IMG/VR virus record: IMGVR_UViG_3300043411_001628
Location: 1 to 38,692 of that record
Source: a virus
DNA: 38,692 nt
Reading direction: 5' to 3' (one strand)
Part shown: positions 29,734 through 36,812 of the stretch, in pieces
Position numbering within the stretch: position 1 is the first letter of the stretch
Layout of the letters: each line of letters starts with the position of its first letter
Translations under genes and position numbers: made by a program
The notes under the pieces: model-generated
Databases searched by the model: none
What the model saw: the letters and a program-made list of their open reading frames with translations, nothing else
Told to the model about the DNA's origin: nothing

Positions 29734-31854
29734 ATGAAAAAGAATCAAGTCTATCTCGAAAAGCGACTCAAGGTTTTGCTCCCGAAGGGCGGAACTACCG
29801 GAGTCAGCCGAATGCTCGTTGCCACCATTGGCAAGAACTTTGAAAACCTTGGATATGTCTTTACCCAAAGACTGTTCAACGGACTTTCGAAGTTGAATGA
29901 GTCTCAACTTACCGACTTCTACATGGAGACCCTCCCGGTTCTCAAGAAGATGCGTGGTGCCCACCGTGAGTACCACCCAATTTACCCGAACTTCCCGCAG
30001 CAAGTCATCGATGCGTCCAACTTCGAGTTGTACGTGAACGCCATGATTCATTATTGGTCTTTCTGGGCCAAGGATGCGGGGCTCGTCAGCGAAACGTGGC
30101 TTCCTGAATACGAGAAGGCAGAGCGTATGCCGCTCACTGAGCCAACTAAGCTCGACAGTATCGATCTTGGTACGCAAGCCGATTTCAACAACATTTTCAC
30201 GAACTTGGTTGCGGCCAAGTCTTCAATTTCCGAATCCGACAAGGCCATCCTTTCGGATTGGGTGAAGCAGGACAAGGATGCCGTGGTTGCTTTGCTGCCT
30301 GAGCAAATCGCTATGAAGGAGCAGTTGGCCTTTGTGGCAGGGTTGCTTTTGCAACACACCAACTCCGCATCAAAGATGACGAAGTATGTCAAGACGCCTA
30401 CGGACGTTTTGCGTATTGCTGCGGCTTTTGCTGGCGGCGATGTGTCACTTGCCGCAGTAACCAAGTTCAAGAAGTTCTCTCGCCCGGTGCGACGTTTCCT
30501 CTTGGAACTCTTGGAGTCCTGCAAGACGGATATTGCACAAGAAATGGTGAAGTACGACACCCGTTGGCATCGTCTTGGTGAAGTCATTCACCCCGGCGAA
30601 TATGCCAAGCAATTCCCTCGTTCTGCAAAGGCGTTCAAGGCCATTCGCAACGAAAAGGTGCAAACTTTTAACGGTAAGGTCGAAGCGGCATTGAAGGATG
30701 ACGTGACCGAGGCAGTTGACCTGTTGGTGACCCGCCCCGGCGACTTTGCCCGACGATTGGATCATGTGATTCGTATGAGCGAAGGCAAGCGAGCGGCGTT
30801 TGCCCGTAAGTTCATCGGCGTGGCTGACAAGGTGTCCACTACGGTTCTCTTGCAATTATTCACTCACTTCAAGACTCGTAGTGAAGTGCGGGACCGTGCC
30901 GTGTTCCCGAAGGGCAACCTCGCCAAGATTCATGTCTTGGAGACGACCCGTCCGAACATCGATCAGCGATTCTGTCTTGGTTTGGCCGAGAAGGTTCGCA
31001 AGGTTCTCGTGGACCGTTTTGCAAATCTCGACAAGATGGGTAAGGTGTACTTGGATGAAAATCTCAAGTCCTATCTCGTGCCATTCTCTCAACGTAGTGC
31101 GGCGAAGGCTCTCAAGACCATCGTGCGTGGTTCTCAGATTCCTCTCGACGGAGATTACGACACCATCCGGTTTTTTATATGGTGGAAGAACATGAGCAAT
31201 GGCAATGGTTCTGGATGGTCCAATGCTGGTCGAGTGGACATTGATTTAACGGCCTCCATCTTGGATGAGAGTTTCAGCAACATTGCCGATGTTGCATACT
31301 ACAATCTCAAGGATTTTGCTGGACATCACAGCGGCGATATCACTGATGCGCCTTACGGTGCGGCAGAGTTTATCGACATTTCCTTGAGTAAGGTATTGCA
31401 GCGTGGTGGGCGGTACATTGCTATGTGCATCAACTCATTCACGAGTCACAAGTATTGTGATTTGCCAGAATGTTTCGCTGGTTGGATGGGCCGAAAAGCT
31501 CCTCAGTCAGGTGAAATCTTCGAAGCCAAAACGGTTAAGAACAAGATCGATATTTCATCGGACACCACGGTTGTTTTACCGCTCTTGATTGATGCCAAGG
31601 AGCGCAAGGTAATCTGGATGGACCTTGGCTTGAAGGCACGCCCAACGTGGAACAACGTTCGGAACAACTGTAACAACATCGGGCTTGTCTGCAAGGCCAT
31701 GACTGAGTTGCGTAAGCCGAACCTGTATGACTTGCTCTCGATGCACGTTGAAGGACGTGGCAAGTTCACGCTTGACCGCACCAAGGCTGATGTGGTATTC
31801 TCTCCAGAGACCATCGCTTTTGATGTGGACACGATCCTCACGAAGTACGTGTAA
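29734..31854 (+). CDS. TerD-like domain protein (MXAN_6230/SCO0854-like), 706 aa
   Basis: A large helical N-terminal region (residues 1-470) precedes a TerD-like beta domain at about 500-690: GRVDIDLTASILDE, DVAYYNLKDFAGHHSGDI, DAPYGAAEFIDISLSKV, GGRYIAMCINSF and FAGWMGRKAP follow the order of bacterial MXAN_6230/SCO0854 proteins. TerD domains bind calcium and act in tellurite and phage-stress systems. The RING-like insert of some bacterial relatives is absent. AGGA precedes the ATG, and a terminator follows. Function in a phage is unknown; a decoy or antagonist of host Ter-based defence is one possibility. Confidence 0.72.
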   Translation: MKKNQVYLEKRLKVLLPKGGTTGVSRMLVATIGKNFENLGYVFTQRLFNGLSKLNESQLTDFYMETLPVLKKMRGAHREYHPIYPNFPQQVIDASNFELYVNAMIHYWSFWAKDAGLVSETWLPEYEKAERMPLTEPTKLDSIDLGTQADFNNIFTNLVAAKSSISESDKAILSDWVKQDKDAVVALLPEQIAMKEQLAFVAGLLLQHTNSASKMTKYVKTPTDVLRIAAAFAGGDVSLAAVTKFKKFSRPVRRFLLELLESCKTDIAQEMVKYDTRWHRLGEVIHPGEYAKQFPRSAKAFKAIRNEKVQTFNGKVEAALKDDVTEAVDLLVTRPGDFARRLDHVIRMSEGKRAAFARKFIGVADKVSTTVLLQLFTHFKTRSEVRDRAVFPKGNLAKIHVLETTRPNIDQRFCLGLAEKVRKVLVDRFANLDKMGKVYLDENLKSYLVPFSQRSAAKALKTIVRGSQIPLDGDYDTIRFFIWWKNMSNGNGSGWSNAGRVDIDLTASILDESFSNIADVAYYNLKDFAGHHSGDITDAPYGAAEFIDISLSKVLQRGGRYIAMCINSFTSHKYCDLPECFAGWMGRKAPQSGEIFEAKTVKNKIDISSDTTVVLPLLIDAKERKVIWMDLGLKARPTWNNVRNNCNNIGLVCKAMTELRKPNLYDLLSMHVEGRGKFTLDRTKADVVFSPETIAFDVDTILTKYV

Positions 31855-31872
31855 GTTTTAGCCAATACCCCG

Positions 31873-31905
31873 GCCCCCGATAGAAATATCGGGGGCTGCT
31901 TTTTT
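31873..31905 (+). terminator. Strong intrinsic terminator after the TerD-like gene
   Basis: GCCCCCGATA / TATCGGGGGC, 10-bp perfect stem with a GAAA tetraloop, then TGCTTTTTT. Confidence 0.93.
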
Positions 31906-31910
31906 ATATC

Positions 31911-31939
31911 TTGACTCTTTCGAAAAAATATAGTATGGT
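31911..31939 (+). promoter_or_regulatory. Sigma70-like promoter
   Basis: TTGACT, 17-nt spacer, TATGGT, directly after the terminator; leader of about 60 nt to the ATG at 32008. Confidence 0.75.
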
Positions 31940-32007
31940 TCTCTTGAAAATAAATTTGGGTAAAATATTCATTCGCCCAATAGTTAAACCTCAAAACACA
32001 GACACAA

Positions 32008-32229
32008 ATGAAGAATAGATCAAAACGGATTCGTAACCGTCAAAACGAAAGTCCCCGCAACCGCCGAGCCATTTTCTACAAAAGCCACGGCGAATATATT
32101 GGCCCATACTGCAACGTAATTTTCACCAAGCGAGAGGTTGAGAATTTGCGAACTAGTGGAACGTTGCGTCAACTCAGCAACTACATTCTCCGCTCTCCCC
32201 TGCAACTGCGCAGGCGGGTAGCGAAGTAA
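32008..32229 (+). CDS. Small very basic protein, 73 aa
   Basis: Arg/Lys/Asn-rich N-terminus (KNRSKRIRNRQNESPRNRR), a central IFYKSHGEYIGPYCNVIF and a basic C-terminus (LQLRRRVAK). Probably nucleic-acid binding by charge. Single gene between a promoter and a terminator. Confidence 0.65.
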   Translation: MKNRSKRIRNRQNESPRNRRAIFYKSHGEYIGPYCNVIFTKREVENLRTSGTLRQLSNYILRSPLQLRRRVAK

Positions 32230-32252
32230 CCCATCAAAATAAGTTATGTGAT

Positions 32253-32286
32253 AGTGTGTAAGCGAAAACGTTTACACACTGTTTTT
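32253..32286 (+). terminator. Intrinsic terminator
   Basis: 12-bp stem (one G-U pair) from AGTGTGTAAGCG and CGTTTACACACT with an AAAA loop, followed by GTTTTT. The next ATG is at 32292. Confidence 0.85.
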
Positions 32287-32291
32287 CGTAC

Positions 32292-32630
32292 ATGACCACC
32301 GTCATAAACATGCGTCGAGTTAAGGGGCAAGTAACCCCAGCATGGGATAGACGAGTTGATCGTGGTACAATTTTCGGTAATCCTTTCGATTACCAGAAAT
32401 TGGGTATTACCCGAGCCGAATCCGTTCAGCGGTATCGGGTTTATTTTTTCAATCGGATAGCCAAAGATGCAAATTTCCGAAATCAAGTCTTGACTTTGAA
32501 GAATAAAGTGATATCTTGTTGGTGTGTACCGATGGAATGTCATGCTACCATAATCGCTGAATATCTTAACAATTTATGTACCTCTACACCGACTCCGCTC
32601 GTTTCGACCCTCGCACCGGAAAACCCATAG
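32292..32630 (+). CDS. DUF4326 protein, 112 aa
   Basis: Matches DUF4326: VINMRRVKGQ at the N-terminus, RGTIFGNPF near 37, then VISCWCVPMECHATIIAEYL near 75-95. The conserved NP and CxxxxCHA residues form a likely active or ligand site; the family is widespread in phages without a proven activity. Overlaps the next gene by 55 nt. Confidence 0.82.
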   Translation: MTTVINMRRVKGQVTPAWDRRVDRGTIFGNPFDYQKLGITRAESVQRYRVYFFNRIAKDANFRNQVLTLKNKVISCWCVPMECHATIIAEYLNNLCTSTPTPLVSTLAPENP

Positions 32631-33067
32631 ACCCCGTTCTTCTCAGAAGTTCACGCAAATTCATTTGCGATATGACTGGGGAGTTATTTGACACCGACGA
32701 GGACGATACTCAAATGCGGTGTTACGAAATCTCCCTCGACTACAACCATGACTCCGAGCCTTGTTGGTATGAAGATTACCACAAATTCGAAAAAGAGTTT
32801 GGCATTGGATACGGAGACTTTTCTCAGTTCATGGAGTCGCCTTTCCACTTCGCCAATACAGAGGCATATGGTTCCTCCGACTTTTCCGAGCAGTTGATGG
32901 AAGAATGGGTTAAGGCAAAGAAAAGCAAGAAGAAATCCCGTTTCTCCGACTGCCATACCATCGAACAAGTGTTCAGTACTCTCCGTTTTGAAATGCTTTT
33001 CAAACTCCTTCGGGAGAAAAAATTTACCCTTGAACAGCTTGGGTTTGTTAATGGAACAGACGAATGA
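32576..33067 (+). CDS. Hypothetical protein, 163 aa
   Basis: Starts inside the end of the DUF4326 gene. The N-terminal part has RKFICDMTGELFD, a single CxxT-type turn, and several acidic stretches; a lysine-rich linker (KAKKSKKKSR) separates a C-terminal helical part. Family not recognised. Confidence 0.65.
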   Translation: MYLYTDSARFDPRTGKPIDPVLLRSSRKFICDMTGELFDTDEDDTQMRCYEISLDYNHDSEPCWYEDYHKFEKEFGIGYGDFSQFMESPFHFANTEAYGSSDFSEQLMEEWVKAKKSKKKSRFSDCHTIEQVFSTLRFEMLFKLLREKKFTLEQLGFVNGTDE

Positions 33068-33129
33068 AACCCGATTGTTGTCCGTGTTAGATAAATAAAA
33101 TTCAGTGGATACACAAAGTCGTCAATATT

Positions 33130-33198
33130 ATGAAACAAGATTTACCCGAAAAGGAACTAATCAAGTGGTGTCAACTTATAGCAAGGAGGTCCATTTGA
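33130..33198 (+). CDS. Possible 22-aa upstream ORF coupled to the phosphatase
   Basis: MKQDLPEKELIKWCQL followed by IARRSI; its TGA overlaps the TTG start of the next gene and its last codons contain that gene's AAGGAGG. The layout fits translational coupling or a leader peptide, but the ORF is very short. Confidence 0.3.
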   Translation: MKQDLPEKELIKWCQLIARRSI

Positions 33199-33923
33199 AA
33201 CCGGAATGCATCGTATTAGTGCGGCATGGACAGAGTATTGGGAATGCGGATAAGAACACCTATAAAGAAATCCCCGACTATGCTATTACTCTTACGGAGA
33301 AAGGCCATTTGCAGGCCCGTGAAGTGGGTCAGGAGATAAATGAATTGGTGGGTAAGGGTCCAGTTCAATTTTACGTCTCGCCCTTTTGGCGAACCCTCCA
33401 GACCTTCATTGGGATTGCTGAGTGGATGCCCAAAGACTTTGTGAAGTTTTATGCCGACTCTCGTTTGCGAGAGCAGGAATGGGGAGGTCAGCATATGACC
33501 GGAATTGATTGGGTGGCCGAAAAACATCGGGAAGCGTATGGGCATTTTTATTATCGGTTTCATGCGGGCGAATCCTGTGCCGATGTTTTTGATCGCATGA
33601 GCGATTTCATGGGGACGCTGTTTCGGGATTTTGAAAAAGAAGATTTTCCTCGCAACGTAGTCATTGTCACGCATGGAATGGCCATGCGGTTATTTATAAT
33701 GAGGTTTTTTCATGCGTCCGTTGAAGAATTTGAAAGTTGGGCAAATCCCAAAAATTGCGAATATTTATTGTTAGAACGTGGTGAGGGAGAAAAGTACAAT
33801 CTCGCCACGCCAATGAGACTCCATGATGTTCGGCATGACTATCAGTTCGATTGGTCCAAGTGGACGAAGAAATATGATTATTTAGGCGTGCCGAAAGTTC
33901 CTTATTCCAAACCTATACAATGA
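33195..33923 (+). CDS. Histidine phosphatase (phosphoglycerate-mutase-like)
   Basis: 242 residues from the TTG at 33195. AAGGAGG at 33183-33189, the best Shine-Dalgarno in the window, fixes this start; the open frame extends back to a GTG at 33105. Catalytic RHG is in VLVRHGQSIGNAD near residue 8, partners are the Arg in SPFWRTLQTF, Glu in REQEWGG and His in VIVTHGMAMRL. Two-His phosphatase fold; substrate unknown (sugar phosphate, nucleotide or protein). It overlaps the next gene by 4 nt. Confidence 0.87.
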   Translation: MKPECIVLVRHGQSIGNADKNTYKEIPDYAITLTEKGHLQAREVGQEINELVGKGPVQFYVSPFWRTLQTFIGIAEWMPKDFVKFYADSRLREQEWGGQHMTGIDWVAEKHREAYGHFYYRFHAGESCADVFDRMSDFMGTLFRDFEKEDFPRNVVIVTHGMAMRLFIMRFFHASVEEFESWANPKNCEYLLLERGEGEKYNLATPMRLHDVRHDYQFDWSKWTKKYDYLGVPKVPYSKPIQ

Positions 33924-34240
33924 AAACTCCCTTCGGGGCAACCCCCGCCGCTATCAAGCTGGCGCAAATTGTGGACCAAGATCGGAAAGCCCGCCAGTAC
34001 GTGGGCTCGGTCTTGAGTGAACTAAACAGCCTCATAGTTCAACTATACGTTGTTAAAAGTTATCGATTACACCTTCGGTTGCTTCGACGACTTCAGCCGT
34101 CTTTTTTATCACAAATTGATAGTTCGGCTCAGTCTCCGGTAGTGAAGTCATTTCTTAAGAATGTGGTTCGAACCACGTTTAGAATCCACATTCGAGACAT
34201 GAACCGTTTGATTGAACGAAACCCTACTTATAAGGGTTAG
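33920..34240 (+). CDS. Hypothetical basic protein, 106 aa
   Basis: Helical, basic (YRLHLRLLRRLQPSF; FRIHIRDMNRLIERN). ATGA overlap with the histidine phosphatase gene. No family recognised. Confidence 0.6.
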   Translation: MKTPFGATPAAIKLAQIVDQDRKARQYVGSVLSELNSLIVQLYVVKSYRLHLRLLRRLQPSFLSQIDSSAQSPVVKSFLKNVVRTTFRIHIRDMNRLIERNPTYKG

Positions 34241-34258
34241 TAAACACACACACAATTT

Positions 34259-34465
34259 ATGCTATATTTTATTAAAGCGAAAATCGTTATTCGGGTCTAT
34301 GGTATCTCCGGACCCTTCGAGCAGACTATTATTCAACTGGTCGATGCGAAATCTACAAACGAAGCCCGCGTCAAGTTCGAAAACCATATGCGAAGGAAAT
34401 TTGCCCACATGAACGGCGAATCTTTTTCGTTTGATTACCTCGAAATCGCTGACACCATATACTAA
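34259..34465 (+). CDS. Hypothetical protein, 68 aa
   Basis: Alpha/beta protein opening with a strand (LYFIKAKIVIRVYGI), then a KSTNEARVKFENHMRRKF helix. Preceded by an ACACACACA run rather than a Shine-Dalgarno. Family not recognised. Confidence 0.6.
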   Translation: MLYFIKAKIVIRVYGISGPFEQTIIQLVDAKSTNEARVKFENHMRRKFAHMNGESFSFDYLEIADTIY

Positions 34466-34470
34466 TCCGC

Positions 34471-34499
34471 TTGACAAAGTGACTCCCTTCTGATAGGGT
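34471..34499 (+). promoter_or_regulatory. Sigma70-like promoter of the sirtuin operon, leaderless
   Basis: TTGACA, 17-nt spacer, TAGGGT; 7 nt to the ATG at 34507. It is the only promoter seen before the unbroken run of overlapped genes to the window end. Confidence 0.75.
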
Positions 34500-34506
34500 A
34501 GTCATC

Positions 34507-34752
34507 ATGCAGATTACTACCAAGTTCAATGTCGGTGACAGTGTGGTGTTTCTTCACAACAATGCATTTCGTCGGAAGGAAATCGCCAAGATTGCAATCG
34601 AGGTCAATACTTACACCACGCCTCCCACCCCCATTATCACGTACTTTTTCAAGGATATGGTTCGGAGCCAGTATAACTCCGAGGTTTACAAATACGAAAC
34701 CGAGATCGCCCCTTCCAAAGCGGAATTGGCGGAACTCATGCACGAATCATAA
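34507..34752 (+). CDS. Hypothetical protein with SH3/KOW-like start, 81 aa
   Basis: The opening KFNVGDSVVFLHNN resembles small SH3-like barrels used for binding; a basic strand and an acidic helical tail follow. First gene of the sirtuin operon; its TAA overlaps the sirtuin ATG. Confidence 0.65.
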   Translation: MQITTKFNVGDSVVFLHNNAFRRKEIAKIAIEVNTYTTPPTPIITYFFKDMVRSQYNSEVYKYETEIAPSKAELAELMHES

Positions 34753-35504
34753 TGGACAAGCAATCACAACTTTTGGAATTCGTCAAGGCGTCTAAGTTCG
34801 CCTTGGTGTTCACTGGTGCTGGTGTCTCTACCGAGAGCGGCATCCCCGACTTCCGTTCATCTTCGGGCATCTATTCAGCGAAATACGAAAACAAGTCCCC
34901 CGAACAGATTTTGAGTCTCCGGACGTTCCGAGAGAACAAACCATTGTTTTTTCGGTTCTACATTGATCGCATTGGAAACATTGTGGACAAGCAACCTAAT
35001 CGTGCCCACGTTGCCATCAAAGAGTTGGTTGACCGTGGTATTGTCAAAGCGGTGTTGACTCAGAACATTGACAATTTACATGAAAAAGCCGGGACGAAGC
35101 ATGTCATTGATTTGCACGGGAACAGTTCAGTGTTTCGTTGTACGAGTGCCTGTGGCTACAAGACCGATTACGCCACGGTAGTTAAATTGTTGAATGAAAC
35201 CAAGGGGTATCCAGTGTGTCCTGACTGTCAAGGCGTGGTACGTCCCAACACTGTCTTGTTCGATGAGAATTTGAGCGATGATGCCTACGATACTGCATTC
35301 TTTCTTTGTAAAAAAGCCGATTTGATGATTGCTATTGGATCTTCTCTGGTGGTTACTCCGGCGTGTCGTTTAGTGGATGAAATTCCAGTTGACGCCAAGT
35401 TGGTCATCATCAATCGAGACACGACTCCGTATGACTCAAAGGCAGATTTGGTTATTCAAGAGAATTGTGGTGAAGTAATGGAAAATCTTGTAAAAAATTT
35501 ATGA
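34752..35504 (+). CDS. Sirtuin (Sir2-family NAD-dependent deacylase)
   Basis: 250 residues with all sirtuin motifs: FTGAGVSTESGIPDFRSS near 20-37 (NAD binding), TQNIDNLH near 99, catalytic His in DLHGNSS near 120, zinc Cys pairs CTSACGY and CPDCQG, GSSLVVTPA near 197 and IINRD near 216. This is a catalytically complete zinc sirtuin, unlike the zinc-less SIR2 NADases of Thoeris or DSR defences. It removes acyl groups from lysine using NAD, making O-acyl-ADP-ribose and nicotinamide. Co-transcribed with Thg1-like and EF-Ts genes. Confidence 0.93.
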   Translation: MDKQSQLLEFVKASKFALVFTGAGVSTESGIPDFRSSSGIYSAKYENKSPEQILSLRTFRENKPLFFRFYIDRIGNIVDKQPNRAHVAIKELVDRGIVKAVLTQNIDNLHEKAGTKHVIDLHGNSSVFRCTSACGYKTDYATVVKLLNETKGYPVCPDCQGVVRPNTVLFDENLSDDAYDTAFFLCKKADLMIAIGSSLVVTPACRLVDEIPVDAKLVIINRDTTPYDSKADLVIQENCGEVMENLVKNL

Positions 35505-35659
35505 AGACAAAAGGTCCAGTTGAAGAACTCCGGAATATTGGAAATGAATTCCTTGAAGGTCCACGGCAATTGAAAGCCTTGGGGTGGAATGTCTTGTTTC
35601 CAGTGATTTCTTTAGTTGCTTTCATTATTTTCGTTATTTGTATCTTATCGAAATCATGA
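35501..35659 (+). CDS. Small single-pass membrane protein, 52 aa
   Basis: Polar N-terminal half (KTKGPVEELRNIGNEFLEG), then a hydrophobic helix WNVLFPVISLVAFIIFVICI. Its ATG overlaps the sirtuin TGA (ATGA) and its TGA overlaps the next ATG. Function unknown. Confidence 0.68.
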   Translation: MKTKGPVEELRNIGNEFLEGPRQLKALGWNVLFPVISLVAFIIFVICILSKS

Positions 35660-35865
35660 CCGAAGCCCAAAGGATGTACGAAGATTACGGCGGCTGTTCC
35701 TGTCATAGTCATCCGCCATGTTCTTTTTGTATGGCTTTGACCGAAGAAGAAGCCGATGTTATTTGGAACGGGAGTATGCAAGATTTGATGAAATATTGGC
35801 GTGAACAGTCACTAATACCAGTCTTGGAAAAAAGCCAGTGGGTAACAATTTACAACTATGAATGA
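35656..35865 (+). CDS. Small Cys/His-rich protein, 69 aa
   Basis: Start at 35656 (MTEAQRM); the open frame runs back to 35584 over the membrane gene. CSCHSHPPCSFC near residues 14-25 gives up to six zinc ligands; the rest is helical and acidic with several Trp. Overlaps the Thg1-like gene by 8 nt. Confidence 0.62.
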   Translation: MTEAQRMYEDYGGCSCHSHPPCSFCMALTEEEADVIWNGSMQDLMKYWREQSLIPVLEKSQWVTIYNYE

Positions 35866-36658
35866 TGCACTTGGAGATAGAATGAAAAGCCAGTACGAAA
35901 ATCGTACTCGTTACATGCTGCCCCGCCGTACCTATACCCTTTTGCGTCTCGACGGAAAAGCGTTTCATACCTACACGAATGGGCTCAGGCGTCCCTTTGA
36001 TGCTGATCTTATTGCCGATATGGATTCGGCTATTATCGCCATGCTCCCTGAACTTCAAGGTGCGGTATTTGCTTATACGCAATCTGATGAAATCTCAGTG
36101 CTTTTAACCGACTTTGCCACACCCAATACCTCGGCGTGGTTTGATGGGAACTTGCAGAAAATGGTTTCTGTGGCTTCCAGCATTATGACTGCGGAGTTTA
36201 ACCTGAAAAGAATCAATCGTCAACTCACAGAGAAGAATCAATTTTATGATCCGACGATGGCCTATTTTGATTGCCGAGCGTTTACCATTCCTGATAGAAC
36301 GGAAGTGATGAACTACTTCCGTTTTCGACAGCAGGATTGCATTCGTAACTCTGTATCCATGGTGGCTCAATCGAACTTCTCCCACAAGGAACTTCACGGG
36401 AAGAGTCAATCGGACATGCATGAAATGTTGCATCAGAAGGGTGTCAATTGGGCCACGGGCTTCTCCGATGGGGAGAAGAATGGACGATTGATTGTTAAAG
36501 AAACATTCACGGTTAATTCTGTCATGTTTCCCGGAACGTTGGAGCAAGATAATGCGGCAACGTATAATGCATCCCGTACCAAATGGGTTGCCAAAGGCGC
36601 ATGGGTATTGACTCAAGACGAAGGTAAACTCCTTGGTATGATTCCGAAGTATGAATAG
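35858..36658 (+). CDS. Thg1-like 3'-5' RNA polymerase (tRNA-His guanylyltransferase family)
   Basis: 266 residues. Family motifs: LLRLDGKAFHTYTNG near 28-42 with metal-binding Asp32, RPFDADL, and FAYTQSDEISVLL near 71-83 with Asp77-Glu78 matching the catalytic carboxylates of Thg1; later YFDCRAF, RQQDCIRNSVSM, and a KEL/LHGKS segment. Eukaryotic Thg1 adds G-1 to tRNA-His; bacterial, archaeal and phage Thg1-like proteins mainly repair 5'-truncated tRNAs by templated 3'-5' addition. That would fit the RNA-end-repair genes at 12.8-22.1 kb. ATG at 35882 is an alternative start. Confidence 0.92.
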   Translation: MNDALGDRMKSQYENRTRYMLPRRTYTLLRLDGKAFHTYTNGLRRPFDADLIADMDSAIIAMLPELQGAVFAYTQSDEISVLLTDFATPNTSAWFDGNLQKMVSVASSIMTAEFNLKRINRQLTEKNQFYDPTMAYFDCRAFTIPDRTEVMNYFRFRQQDCIRNSVSMVAQSNFSHKELHGKSQSDMHEMLHQKGVNWATGFSDGEKNGRLIVKETFTVNSVMFPGTLEQDNAATYNASRTKWVAKGAWVLTQDEGKLLGMIPKYE

Positions 36659-36809
36659 AGTAATAGCAATAATCGCCATCATCATCCTCTTACTGGTTTT
36701 GGTGAAAGGATTGGCGTATGCCTTTCTGGGAATGCGACTCCTCAACTTTGTGTTTATCGTTCTGGCGTTCGTTGGAGTCGGATGGCTCTGGGGAAAACTG
36801 AGTAAATAA
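36651..36809 (+). CDS. Small two-segment membrane protein, 52 aa
   Basis: MNRVIAIIAIIILLLVLVKG is followed by a second hydrophobic segment (LLNFVFIVLAFVGVGWLWG), so it is probably a two-helix hairpin. It overlaps the Thg1-like gene by 8 nt and ends 3 nt before EF-Ts. Function unknown; holin-like size, without other evidence. Confidence 0.68.
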   Translation: MNRVIAIIAIIILLLVLVKGLAYAFLGMRLLNFVFIVLAFVGVGWLWGKLSK

Positions 36810-36812
36810 TTT

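Noticed and set aside
29418-29843. A 141-codon open frame across the TerD leader
   Set aside because: It overlaps the TerD-like gene by 110 nt, and the internal repeats fall in different frames, so the frame is probably accidental; only the short repeat ORFs look related.
34752-35504. Sir2 gene as part of a host-type defence system
   Set aside because: It has the zinc module and catalytic His of deacylases and no TIR, Argonaute or HerA partner nearby.
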